DNA of 64,000 bases from Variovorax paradoxus (GTDB lineage Bacteria; Pseudomonadota; Gammaproteobacteria; Burkholderiales; Burkholderiaceae_C), in the NCBI RefSeq assembly GCF_030815855.1, contig NZ_JAUSXG010000001.1, positions 1,550,001 through 1,614,000 on the forward strand, given 5' to 3'. The stretch's first letter is position 1. Each line of letters starts with the position of its first letter. This document shows positions 19,290 through 28,900 of the stretch, one piece after another. Made by a program: the position numbers and the translations under genes. The notes under the pieces were generated by a model. The model was not told the DNA's origin, searched no databases, and saw only the letters and a program-made list of their open reading frames with translations.

Positions 19290-20426
19290 ATGAAGAAGAT
19301 CTTGATGTGGTCGGCGCTGGCGTCACTGGGATGGGCAAGCAGCGGCGCGGCGCACGCGCAATCCACCGTCACCGTGTTCGGCGTGATGGACCTCGGGGTC
19401 CAGTACACCAAAGGCGAAGGCGGCGGCTCGGTCAAGGCGCTGTCGAATGGCGGCCTCTCGACCAGCCGGCTCGGATTCCGCGGCACCGAAGACCTGGGCG
19501 GCGGCCTGCGCGCGGGCTTCTGGCTCGAAGGCAGCCTGAACCCCGACACCGGCACCGGCCGCGCGAGCAACAGCAACAACCAGACGAGCGGCGCGGGCAC
19601 CGCGGGGCCGATCACCTTCGACCGCATGTCTTTCGTGAGCCTGTCGCACGACAAGGTCGGCGAACTGCGCCTGGGCCGCGACTTCATTCCCACGCACTAC
19701 AACAGCATCTACTTCGATCCCTTCAACGCCAATGGCGTGGCGCGCGCGGGCAACCTCACGTTCGCGGGCGCGGGCACCGGGCCGCTGCCCACCGGCATCA
19801 CGGGCAGCAACACGGTGAGCTACTGGCTGCCGCCCACGCTCGGCGGCTTCTACGGCATGGCGATGATCGGCACGGGCGAGAACGATTCCACCGCGCCCAA
19901 CCGCGACGACGGCAACTTCGCCGGCGCGCGCTTCGGCTTTGCCTCGGGCGCGTTCGACATCGCCGCGGCCGTGACGCGCACTCACTACGACGCCACCGCC
20001 ACCATCGGCAACTACACGCACGCCAACATCGGCGGCACCTGGGACGCGGGCTTTGCGAAGTTCTTCGCGCTCTACAACAAGGTGACCGTGAAGCTCGCGG
20101 CCGGCACGGTGCGCAAGAACACCGCCGAGATCGGCGCGCACATTCCGGCCTTCGAGGTGGGCCGCATCCGCGTGAGCTACGCCTACCTCGACGACCGCAG
20201 CGACGAGAGCCTGCGCAATGCCAACGGCATGCCGCGCAACCGCGACGATGCGAGGCAGTTCGGTGTCGGCTATGTGCACAACCTCTCGAAGCGCACCGCG
20301 CTCTACGGCACCTACGCGCGGCTCATGAACAGCGGCCAGGCGCGCTATGTCGTGAGCGGCGGCGTGGCACCGGCCGGCGGCCGCCGCTCGTCGGGCTGGG
20401 AGCTCGGCGTGCGGCATCTCTTCTGA
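19290..20426 (+). CDS. Gram-negative porin (OmpC-like, Burkholderiales type)
   Basis: A 378-residue outer-membrane trimeric porin. Signal peptide MKKILMWSALASLGWASSGA ends at A-H-A-Q, followed by the typical first strand S-T-V-T-V-F-G-V-M-D-L-G and S-R-L-G-F-R-G-T-E-D-L-G-G-G. The chain ends with the aromatic C-terminal strand ...G-V-R-H-L-F required for outer-membrane assembly. A ribosome-binding site (AGGAGA) precedes the ATG. Lying inside the organic-acid island next to a Bug receptor, it probably admits the same substrate across the outer membrane. Confidence 0.93.
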   Translation: MKKILMWSALASLGWASSGAAHAQSTVTVFGVMDLGVQYTKGEGGGSVKALSNGGLSTSRLGFRGTEDLGGGLRAGFWLEGSLNPDTGTGRASNSNNQTSGAGTAGPITFDRMSFVSLSHDKVGELRLGRDFIPTHYNSIYFDPFNANGVARAGNLTFAGAGTGPLPTGITGSNTVSYWLPPTLGGFYGMAMIGTGENDSTAPNRDDGNFAGARFGFASGAFDIAAAVTRTHYDATATIGNYTHANIGGTWDAGFAKFFALYNKVTVKLAAGTVRKNTAEIGAHIPAFEVGRIRVSYAYLDDRSDESLRNANGMPRNRDDARQFGVGYVHNLSKRTALYGTYARLMNSGQARYVVSGGVAPAGGRRSSGWELGVRHLF

Positions 20427-20440
20427 ACAAGGAGCAAAAA

Positions 20441-21415
20441 ATGCGACGCAGAAACCTCACCCTGGCGGCCCTCGCGGCCGGCGGCACGCTCGCTATGCTG
20501 CCTGGCGCGGCGGCCTGGAGCGCCGAGCGCTATCCGGACAAGCCGCTGCGCCTGATCGTCGGCTTTGCGCCTGGCGGCGGCGCCGATGCGCTCACGCGCA
20601 TCATTGCCGAGGGGCTCTCGAAGCAGCTCGGCCAGCAGGTGATCGTGGAGAACCGCCCCGGCGCCGACGGCGTGCTGGCGGCGCAGGCCACGTCGTCTGC
20701 CAAGCCCGATGGCTACACGCTGCTGATGGGCACCAACACCGCGATGGTGGCCGCGCCCACGCTGCGGCCGACCTCGCCCTACGACCCGTTCAAGGCCTTC
20801 GCGCCGATCAGTTCGGCGGGGCAGTTCTCGATGTTCCTCGTGGTGCCTTCGAGCTTGCCGGTGAAGAACGTTAACGAACTGCTGGCGATGGTGGCGGCCA
20901 AGCCCGGCGCCTACAACTCGGCGTCGAGCAACAGCGCGTCGGAGCTCGCGATGCTGCAGCTGCTGGGCGAGCGCAAGGTGGTCAACGCGCGCTACAAGGG
21001 CGACATGCAAGCCATGACCGACCTGCTGGGCGGCCAGATCCACATGATGTTCACCACCGGCACGCTGGCGCCGAGCTTCGTGAAGGAAGGTCGCATTCGC
21101 GCGCTGGTTACGCTGCTGCCGCAGCGCAGCGCCTTGCTCCCCGACGTGCCGACAGGCGGCGAGCTGGGGTTGGGCAAGTTGACCATCACGCCGTGGGCCG
21201 GCTTCTTCGGGCCGCCGGGGTTGCCGAAGGAGATATCGGAGAAGCTGTCGCAGGAACTGCAGAACACGCTGAAGCGACCGGAAGTGCATGCGCAGCTGGT
21301 GCAGCAGGGCTTCGAGGGCTATGGCATGAGCCCGGCCAAGTTCGCTGAATTCTTCCGTGCGCAGTACGACGCCTTCGGTGCCACGGTGCGGCAGCACAAC
21401 GTGAAGTTCGAGTAG
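20441..21415 (+). CDS. Bug-family tripartite tricarboxylate transporter receptor (copy 3)
   Basis: A 324-residue periplasmic receptor with signal peptide up to about A-A-W-S-A. It has R-L-I-V-G-F-A-P-G-G-G, V-E-N-R-P-G-A-D, K-P-D-G-Y-T and L-P-D-V-P-T family markers. It starts 14 bases after the porin stop with an AAGGAG site, so both are cotranscribed. It is only distantly similar to the tandem pair at 10940-12948, so it is not a recent copy of them. No membrane subunits are nearby. Confidence 0.9.
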   Translation: MRRRNLTLAALAAGGTLAMLPGAAAWSAERYPDKPLRLIVGFAPGGGADALTRIIAEGLSKQLGQQVIVENRPGADGVLAAQATSSAKPDGYTLLMGTNTAMVAAPTLRPTSPYDPFKAFAPISSAGQFSMFLVVPSSLPVKNVNELLAMVAAKPGAYNSASSNSASELAMLQLLGERKVVNARYKGDMQAMTDLLGGQIHMMFTTGTLAPSFVKEGRIRALVTLLPQRSALLPDVPTGGELGLGKLTITPWAGFFGPPGLPKEISEKLSQELQNTLKRPEVHAQLVQQGFEGYGMSPAKFAEFFRAQYDAFGATVRQHNVKFE

Positions 21416-21430
21416 CCGGAGGAGGTGCGT

Positions 21431-22393
21431 TCAGCGCCCGATCGAGTCCGCTTTGCCGCGCCAGAACGCCGCATCCGGAACCGTACCCGCGCCGGCCGCG
21501 GCGTTGTCGGCCATGTGCTCGGCGCGGCTGGTGCCGGGAATGGTGCAGGTCACGGCGGGGTGGCTCAGAACGAACTTCAGCAGTACCTGCGCCCAGCTCG
21601 TGCAGCCGATCTCGGACGCCCACGCGGGCAGCGGCCTGTCGCGCAGTCGGCGCAGCAGGCCGCCGCCGCCGAAGGGCATGTTGACGATCACCGCCACGCC
21701 GCGTTCGGCTGCGAGCGGCAGCAGGCGCTGCTCGGCGTCGCGCGCGTCGATCGAGTAGTTGATCTGCAGGAAGTCGAGCTTCTCGGCGCGCAGCACGGCC
21801 TCGACCTCGTCGTAGGCCGAGGCGGTGTAGTGCGTGATGCCGATGTAGCGCACGCGGCCTTGCTCTTTCCAGCCGCGCAGCGTGGCGAGATGCGTTTTCC
21901 AGTCGGCCAGGTTGTGCACCTGCATCAGGTCCATGCGCTGGGTGCGAAGCCGCGCGAACGACTGTTCCATCTGTGCAATGCCGGCCTCGCGGCCCGAGGT
22001 CCAGACCTTGGTCGCGAGAAAGGCCTTGTTCTCGCGCCGCTTCGATGCAGCGGCCAGCAGTTCGCCGGTGGTTTCCTCGGAGCGGCCGTACATCGGCGAA
22101 CTGTCGATCACCGTACCGCCGGCGGCAAAAAGAGCTTCGAGCACGCCGGGCAAGCGCTTGTATTCGTCCGTGCCGGGGCGCTGGTCGAACCCGATCCAGG
22201 TGCCGCAGCCGACAACCGGCAAGGCCTCTTGGGTGGAAGGAATGGGGCGGGTGTTCATGGTCATCGCAGGCCTGCCTTGTTGCTGTGCGAAGGAGGGGAG
22301 CGCGGCACCGGCGCAGAGAGCAGCGCCGAGCCTGAGCAGCTGGGCGCGGGTGAGGGCGGGGCGCTGTGGTGCGTTCGTGGGTGGAGTCGTCAC
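21431..22393 (-). CDS. Exported aldo/keto reductase
   Basis: A protein of about 320 residues of the aldo/keto reductase family (NAD(P)H-dependent carbonyl reduction, TIM barrel). Catalytic-type residues are in V-I-D-S-S-P-M-Y-G (Asp, Tyr), A-T-K-V-W-T (Lys) and L-M-Q-V-H-N (His). With the GTG start chosen here, an N-terminal hydrophobic stretch LLRLGAALCAGAALPSFA followed by Q-Q-Q looks like a signal peptide, implying periplasmic location; a cytoplasmic form from the ATG at 22264 is possible. It converges with copy 3 of the Bug receptors 15 bases away. Confidence 0.8.
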   Translation of the reverse strand: MTTPPTNAPQRPALTRAQLLRLGAALCAGAALPSFAQQQGRPAMTMNTRPIPSTQEALPVVGCGTWIGFDQRPGTDEYKRLPGVLEALFAAGGTVIDSSPMYGRSEETTGELLAAASKRRENKAFLATKVWTSGREAGIAQMEQSFARLRTQRMDLMQVHNLADWKTHLATLRGWKEQGRVRYIGITHYTASAYDEVEAVLRAEKLDFLQINYSIDARDAEQRLLPLAAERGVAVIVNMPFGGGGLLRRLRDRPLPAWASEIGCTSWAQVLLKFVLSHPAVTCTIPGTSRAEHMADNAAAGAGTVPDAAFWRGKADSIGR

Positions 22394-22588
22394 CAGCGAA
22401 ATTCTGCGCCAAGGAGGGCTTAGAACGAAAGGCCTTGGGCTTGTCCACGATCCACGTGGGTCACGTGCATCGTTCTGGGCTTGATTCGTGGCGCGCTCTC
22501 GCCGACGGGGGACATTCGCGGAGGGGAGTACCCCGTGGCCTTTGCACGCACGCTGAATGAATTCCCCCTTACCACGTATAGACAACCC

Positions 22589-23716
22589 TCAGCGCAGATA
22601 GCGCCCGTCAGCCTTCAGCATCGACAGTTCGGAGAAGGTCAGCCCGCGGTGCTCGCCCGGCCGGTAAGACACCGCGATGCCGCCGATGTCCAGCGTCTTG
22701 AACGACTCGAGGCCCTTGTGCAGCGAATCGGCCGTCGGGTTCGCGCCCGCACGCTTCAGCCCTTCGATCATGATCTTGGCCGCCACATAGCCCTCGAGGC
22801 TTGCGTAGCTGAATTCGGTCGCGCCGATTTTCTTCATGGCCGCCTGGTACTCGGCAATCACCGGCATCGCGCTGTTCCATGGATAGGGCACGACCTGCGA
22901 GATGACCACGCCGGCCGCGTCCTTCTTGATGTCCTGGAACAGCTTTTGACCGTTCAGCAGCGAGAACGAATAGAACGCCGTCTCGCCGCCAGCCGCGCGG
23001 TAGGCCGAGATGAACTTTGCCGCTACCTCGTTGGTGGCCGACAACACCACCGCCTTGGGCTTGAGCTTGGCCAACTCCACGGCGCGTTCGGCGGCGTCGG
23101 AGCCGTCGTTCTTGATCGCCACGCTGCCCACCATTTTTTCGCCGCGCTCGGCAATGAACTTCTGCGTGCTTTCCAGCGCCGAGCGTGCGCCGGGGTTGTC
23201 GTTGTGCGCAAAGCCGATGCGGGACAGGCCGATGGTGAACAGGTGGTTCACGATGCGGTTGTATTCCTCGTCGTAGCTGATGCGCACCGGAAAGCCGTAC
23301 TCGGAGGCCTTCACCACCGGGGCCGCGCCCGTGTAGGGGCCGACGACGGGAATCTTGAGCTCGTTGGCGGCCTTCAGCGCGCCGACCGACGACGACGTGC
23401 CGATGGGCATCAGGATGCCGACGGCCCCCTCTTTCACGAAGGTCTTGACGTTCTCGGCGCCTTTGGCGGGGTCGAAAGCGTCGTCGAGCTGGCGCAGTTC
23501 GACCGGCCGACCGTTGACGCCACCGCCGGCATTCAGTGTGGTGAAGAAGGCACGAATGCCGATCAGCGGCTCGGGCGAGAGAGAGGCGAGCGGCCCGGTC
23601 TGCACGTAGGTCTGGCCGATCAGGATGGGCTTGGTTTGCGCCTGTGCGGCCGGCGAAAGTCCCAGGACGAAAGCAGCCAAGGCCGAAGCCAGCAAGTGAA
23701 TCTTTGTGTATTTCAT
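22589..23716 (-). CDS. ABC transporter substrate-binding protein (LivJ-like)
   Basis: A 375-residue periplasmic binding protein of the branched-chain amino-acid/amide type. The signal peptide (KYTKIHLLASALAAFVLGLS, then P-A-A-Q-A-Q) precedes I-L-I-G-Q-T-Y-V-Q-T-G-P-L-A. Middle segments such as P-I-G-T-S-S-S-V and G-P-Y-T-G-A-A fit the type I binding fold. No permease or ATPase genes accompany it, so it either borrows a transporter or works with a sensor. It is divergent from the SOS cassette. The ATG is preferred over a GTG six bases upstream. Confidence 0.87.
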   Translation of the reverse strand: MKYTKIHLLASALAAFVLGLSPAAQAQTKPILIGQTYVQTGPLASLSPEPLIGIRAFFTTLNAGGGVNGRPVELRQLDDAFDPAKGAENVKTFVKEGAVGILMPIGTSSSVGALKAANELKIPVVGPYTGAAPVVKASEYGFPVRISYDEEYNRIVNHLFTIGLSRIGFAHNDNPGARSALESTQKFIAERGEKMVGSVAIKNDGSDAAERAVELAKLKPKAVVLSATNEVAAKFISAYRAAGGETAFYSFSLLNGQKLFQDIKKDAAGVVISQVVPYPWNSAMPVIAEYQAAMKKIGATEFSYASLEGYVAAKIMIEGLKRAGANPTADSLHKGLESFKTLDIGGIAVSYRPGEHRGLTFSELSMLKADGRYLR

Positions 23717-23806
23717 GGTCACAAATTGTTAATGATTGATCTTAGACGCCAAGGCGCCGCCCCCCTCTTCGGGTAAATCGCTATTTGAGTTGCGGCTCAT
23801 GAAATA

Positions 23807-23822
23807 CTGTATAAAAATACAG
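23807..23822. promoter_or_regulatory. LexA (SOS) box upstream of imuA
   Basis: CTGTATAAAAATACAG, a perfect CTG-N10-CAG palindrome with the AT-rich core of a LexA site, ending 14 bases before the imuA start codon. It would repress the imuA-imuB-dnaE2 unit until DNA damage triggers LexA self-cleavage. It may also affect the divergent binding-protein gene, whose start is about 90 bases away. Confidence 0.93.
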
Positions 23823-23836
23823 TTAACGATTGCATC

Positions 23837-24643
23837 ATGGGCCTCCCTTTCCTTGACTCCTTTTCCGCTGCCGCAGGCCGTGGCGTCTGGCACGCCGATG
23901 AGCTCGGCCTGGCCGATGCACAGGTCGTCGCCACCGGCCACGCCGCGCTCGACGCCGAATTGCCGGGCGGCGGCTGGCCTGTGGGCGCCATGACGGAGTT
24001 GCTGCAAACCGCGCCAGAAGCCCACGTCTGGCGGCTGCTGCTGCCTGCCTTGGCGCAAGCAGTCCAGACGCGCGGGGGGCCGGTGGTGTTGATCGGCGCG
24101 CCTTACGAACCCTGCGGGCCGTCGCTCGCGGCGCAGGGCCTGCCGGTGGAGGCGCTGATGTGGGTCCGAAGCGAAGCATCGGCCGCGCGGCTGTGGGCCT
24201 GCGAGCAGGCGCTGCGCTGCGCCGACGTGTCTGCGGTGCTCGCCTGGCTGCCCCAGGCCCGGGTCGGTGAACTGCGGCGGCTGCAGTTGGCGGCCGCCCA
24301 GCACGACGTGCTGCTCTTCGTGTGCCGGCCCGAGTCGGCCGCGCACGGTGCATCGCCGGCGCGGCTTCGGCTCCAGGTGGAAAGTTGCGAGACCGACAGC
24401 TCGCAGATCGAACTGCGCATCCTCAAGCGCCGCGGCCCGCCGCTGGCCGCGCCGGTGATGCTGCCGGCGCGCAACGAGCGCATGGCCGCATTGTTGGCGG
24501 CTGCCCGGCTGCGCCGCAAACTGCGTTTGCAGCAGCAAGGCACGGCGCCGGCCGGCGAAGCGGCAACGTCGGCCACGGTGGTGCGCATCGACGCATGGAA
24601 AGGAGGCCCCAATGCACTGGATCGCATTGCGGTGGTCGCTTGA
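23837..24643 (+). CDS. imuA: ImuA, translesion-synthesis accessory protein
   Basis: A 268-residue RecA-like accessory protein of the damage-inducible mutasome. It has the ImuA layout: G-V-W-H-A-D-E-L-G near the start, L-P-G-G-G-W-P-V-G-A-M-T-E-L-L where RecA has its N-terminal helix, then V-V-L-I-G-A-P strands and a basic tail A-R-L-R-R-K-L-R-L. It cooperates with ImuB and DnaE2 at stalled replication forks. It is directly controlled by the LexA box 14 bases upstream and overlaps imuB by 32 bases. Confidence 0.9.
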   Translation: MGLPFLDSFSAAAGRGVWHADELGLADAQVVATGHAALDAELPGGGWPVGAMTELLQTAPEAHVWRLLLPALAQAVQTRGGPVVLIGAPYEPCGPSLAAQGLPVEALMWVRSEASAARLWACEQALRCADVSAVLAWLPQARVGELRRLQLAAAQHDVLLFVCRPESAAHGASPARLRLQVESCETDSSQIELRILKRRGPPLAAPVMLPARNERMAALLAAARLRRKLRLQQQGTAPAGEAATSATVVRIDAWKGGPNALDRIAVVA

Positions 24644-25964
24644 AGCCGACGCGCCTGAAACGCAAACCTTGCCCACGACCGAAGCGCTGGGCTGGTGGGC
24701 GCTGCAATACACGCCGCACGTTGCCTGGCAGGACGAGGCGCTGATGCTCGAGGTCTCGGCCTGCGAGCGCCTGTGGGGCGGGCGCTCGTCGCTGATGCGG
24801 CAGCTGGCCCACGAAAACCCCGCGCCCGGCGCCGTGATGCGCGGCGCGCAGGGCGCCACGAGCCTGATCGCGCTGGCCCGGCTGCGCCTGTTCGAGCGCA
24901 ACGAAGGTCGGCCCAAGGACATTCCCGCCGGCCTGCCGCTGGATACGCTGAGCGCCGCGCGCGAGCACCTCGACCTGCTTGCGCGGCTCGGCTGCCGCAC
25001 CTGGGGCGAGGTGGCGGCCCTGCCGCGCGGTGGCCTCACGCGGCGATTCGGCGCGGCGTTGCGCGAAGCGCTCGACGCCGCCTGGGGCCTGCGGCCCGAA
25101 AGCCACAGCTGGCTTACGCTGCCCGACGTGTTCGAGCAGAAGCTGGAGCTGCCCGCCCTGGCCGAGACCGCGCCCGAGCTGATGTGGTCGGCCAACCGGC
25201 TGCTCACGGCGCTGCAGTTCTGGCTGCGTGCCCGCCAGCGCGGCGCGCGTGCGCTCGAGCTGCAATGGACGCTCGACCTCAAGCGCTTCAACGGCGTGAA
25301 CCTGCCGCCGCACCAGCAGGTCACCGTGCGCACGGCCGAACCCACGCAGGACATGGCGCACCTGCGCCGCCTGCTGTCCGAGAAACTGGCACTCACCACG
25401 CTTGCGGCGCCCGCGAGCTGGCTCCGGCTGCGCACGCTCGAAACCGATCCGTGGGCCGGCGCCAGCACCAGCTTCCTGCCCGAAGACAACCGCAAGGGCG
25501 ACAAGCTGCATGAAATGGTGGAGCGGCTCAGCGTGCGGCTCGGACCGCAGCAGGTGGTCGTGCCGGCCGCGCAGGCCGATCACCGCCCCGAGCGCAAGCA
25601 AGCCTGGCAACCCGCGCTGCAGAAAGACAAGGCGCTGCCGGACACCAAGACCCGCAAGGAAGCGAAGGCCGCGGCCTCGCAGCCCGATGCCATCTACCCG
25701 CCGTGGTTGCTGCCCGAACCCCTGCGGCTCGAGATGGACGGCGAGCGCCCGTGCTACCGCGGCCCGCTCAGCAAGCTGATCGGGCCGCAGCGCGTCGAGG
25801 CCGGCTGGTGGGGCGGTGAAGAAGATGGCGGCCAACCCGCCATGCGCGACTACTACGTGGCAGAAAGCCCCGAAGCCGGGCTGGTGTGGATCTTTCGCGA
25901 GCGGCCCTCGGCGCGGTTTTCTCCGGGCGAAGTGCGCTGGTACCTGCAGGGGTTCTATGCCTGA
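24612..25964 (+). CDS. imuB: ImuB, catalytically inactive Y-family polymerase homologue
   Basis: A 450-residue Y-family polymerase-like protein. The palm segment where active polymerases carry catalytic acids reads A-L-M-L-E-V-S-A-C-E-R-L-W-G-G, with the normal Asp-Glu pair lost, as is usual for ImuB. Little-finger and C-terminal regions follow, with a lysine-rich linker near residues 330-360. ImuB serves as the hub linking the sliding clamp, ImuA and DnaE2. It overlaps imuA by 32 bases and dnaE2 by 8 bases, indicating tightly coupled expression. Confidence 0.92.
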   Translation: MHWIALRWSLEADAPETQTLPTTEALGWWALQYTPHVAWQDEALMLEVSACERLWGGRSSLMRQLAHENPAPGAVMRGAQGATSLIALARLRLFERNEGRPKDIPAGLPLDTLSAAREHLDLLARLGCRTWGEVAALPRGGLTRRFGAALREALDAAWGLRPESHSWLTLPDVFEQKLELPALAETAPELMWSANRLLTALQFWLRARQRGARALELQWTLDLKRFNGVNLPPHQQVTVRTAEPTQDMAHLRRLLSEKLALTTLAAPASWLRLRTLETDPWAGASTSFLPEDNRKGDKLHEMVERLSVRLGPQQVVVPAAQADHRPERKQAWQPALQKDKALPDTKTRKEAKAAASQPDAIYPPWLLPEPLRLEMDGERPCYRGPLSKLIGPQRVEAGWWGGEEDGGQPAMRDYYVAESPEAGLVWIFRERPSARFSPGEVRWYLQGFYA

Positions 25965-28900
25965 CCTGAGCGAAAAACAGCTGCGCGGCCGCAATTCGGC
26001 CAAGGTGCATGCGCTGCCCTTGCCTTTGCGCAGGAAGCCGGTCCCTGCGCTGCCCGACTATGCCGAGCTGCACTGCCTCACCAACTTCAGCTTCCAGCGC
26101 GGCGCCTCGACGCCCGAGCAAATGGTCGAGCGCGCCTACCAGCTTGGCTACGCGGCGCTGGCCATCACCGACGAATGCTCGGTGGCCGGCATCGTGCGCG
26201 CGCATGTCTGCCTGCGCGAGCTGCCGGCCAAATTGGAGGAATACAAGCGCGATCATCCCGACGAGCCGCCGATTCCGCGCAACCCCGGTTTCCGGCTGCT
26301 GTTCGGCAGCGAGTTCCGTTTCGAGCGCTTCAGGCTCGTGGTGATTGCCAACGACACCGAGGGCTGGGGCAACCTCTGCGAGTTCATCACCGCCGCGCGC
26401 AACACCGAGCTGCCCAAGGGCGAATACCGCGTGAGCTGGGACGAGAGCGACGTGGCTTCGCTGCAGCACTGCCAGGTCCTTTTCGTGCCGCATCGCGCAC
26501 CGGGTGGTGCCATGGACATCGCCACGCTGCACGAAGACCTGCTGGCCGCCAAGGCGCTCTACAGAGAGAACCTGTGGCTGGCAGTCGAGATGCTCAACGA
26601 GCTCGACGACGACCTGTGGTTCGTCACGCTGATGCAGGCGGGCGAGCAGACGGGCGTGCCGCTCGTGGCGGCCGGCGACGTGCACATGCATGCGCGCTCG
26701 GCCAAGCCGCTGCACGACGTGCTCACGGCCGTGCGCGAAGGCAAGACCGTGGCCGAGTGCGGCTTTGCGCTGCAGCCGAATGCCGAGCGGCATCTGCGGC
26801 AGCGGGTGCGGCTGGCCGAGCTCTATCTGTCCGAGATGCTGTCGAACACGCTGGTGGTGGCCGGGCGATGCCGGTTCGATCCGGAGGTGATCCGGGAAAC
26901 CTACAAATATCCACTCGAAACCGTGGGAACCCATGAGACGCCCGTGCAGACGCTGATGCGCAAGACCTGGGAGGGCGCGGCGGTGCGCTTTCCCGAGGGT
27001 ATTCCGAACAAAGTGCGCGAGCAGGTCGAGAAGGAGCTCGCGCTGATCGTCGAGATGAAGTACGAGATGTTCTTCCTCACGGTGGAAGACATCGTGCGGT
27101 TTGCGCGCTCGCAGCACATCCTTTGCCAGGGGCGCGGCTCCTCGGCCAATTCGGTCGTCTGCTACTGCCTCGGCATTACCGCGGTCAATCCCGAAAAAAG
27201 CCACCTGCTGTTCGAGCGCTTCCTGAGCCGGCATCGCAACGAACCGCCCGACATCGACGTCGACTTCGAGCACCAGCGGCGCGAAGAAGTCATCCAGTAC
27301 ATCTACGAGAAATACGGCCGGGAACGCGCCGCCATTGCGGCCGTCGTCATCTGCTATCGCTCCCGCAGCGCCTTGCGCGACGTGGGCAAGGCCATGGGCA
27401 TCGACGAGCGGCTGATCGACGAATTCGCCAAGGACCACTACTGGTTCGACGACACCGTGCTGGGGGAGCAACTGCGGCAGGCCGCGGCGCGCGTCGGCGT
27501 GCAGGAAGACGAACTCAAGCTGGTGCAATGGATCGAGATGACGCAGCGGCTCAAGGGCTTTCCGCGCCACCTGAGCCAGCACGTCGGCGGCTTCGTGCTC
27601 ACGCACACCAGGCTCACGCGGCTGGTGCCGGTCGAAAAGGCGTCGATGAAAGACCGCTCCGTCATCCAGTGGGAAAAGGACGACCTCGAGGCCATGGGCA
27701 TGCTCAAGGTCGACGTGCTCGCGCTCGGCATGCTCAGCGCGATAAGACGCGGGCTCGACCACATGAACCGCTGGCGCGGATCGGTGGTGGAGATGCATCA
27801 CATTCCGAACAACGATGAAAAGGTGTTCGACATGATCTGCGACGCCGACACCATCGGCGTGTTCCAGATCGAGAGCCGGGCGCAGATGTCGATGCTGCCG
27901 CGGCTGAAACCGCGCTGCTACGAAGACCTGGTGATCGAAGTCGCGATCGTGCGGCCGGGGCCGATTCAGGGCGGCATGGTGCATCCGTATCTGAAGCAGC
28001 GCGAACGGGTGGCCAAGGGCCTGGCGATTCACTACGAGAAGGAAGAACTGCGGCCGGCGCTGGAACGCACGCTGGGAATACCGATCTTCCAGGAGCAGGT
28101 GATGCAGATCGCGATGATCGCGGCCAAGTTCACCGCCGATGAAGCCGATCAGTTGAGGCGCGCGATGGCGGCGTGGAAGCGAAAGGGCGGCCTCGACAAG
28201 TTCCACGACAAGCTCGTTCAGGGCATGGTCGACAACGGCTACAAAGCCGAGTTCGCCGAAGCCATCTTCAAGCAGATCCTCGGGTTCGGCGACTACGGCT
28301 TTCCCGAAAGCCATGCCGCAAGCTTCGCGCTGCTGGTCACCGTGAGCAGCTGGCTCAAGAACTACGAGCCCGCCTGCTTTCTTGCGGCGCTGCTCGATTC
28401 GCAGCCGATGGGCTTCTACAGCCCTTCGCAGCTGGTGCAGGACGCGCGCCGCCACGGCGTCGAGGTGCGGCCGGTCGATGTCACGTGCAGCGACATGGAC
28501 ACCACGCTCGAGGCCCGCGGCCCCGATGCGCCGCGCATGCCGAGCGGCACCGACGCGCGCTACGCCGAGCGCCTGGGCAACGAGAACCAGCCCGCCGTGC
28601 GGCTCGGGCTGAACCGTGTTTCAAGCCTCAGCAAGGAGGGTGCCGAACGCCTGCTCGACGCGCGTGCGCAAGCGCCTTTCACCAGCACCGAAGACCTCGC
28701 GCTGCGCGCCGAACTCGACGGCAAGGACATGGCCGCGCTGGCCGCCGCCGATGCGCTGATGTCGCTCTCGGGCCACCGCCGCCAGCAGGTGTGGGACGCC
28801 ACGGCGCAGCGGCGCTCGCCGGCCTTGCTCAAGGGCGTGCCGATCAATGAGCAGGTCCTGCAACTGCCCGCGGCGCCCGAGGGCGAGGAAATCGTGGGCG

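Noticed and set aside
14633..19693. Nearly 1700-codon minus-strand open frame opposite IclR, AcnX and IlvD genes
   Set aside because: Low-complexity His/Arg/Ala sequence; the plus strand carries intact enzyme families with ribosome-binding sites.
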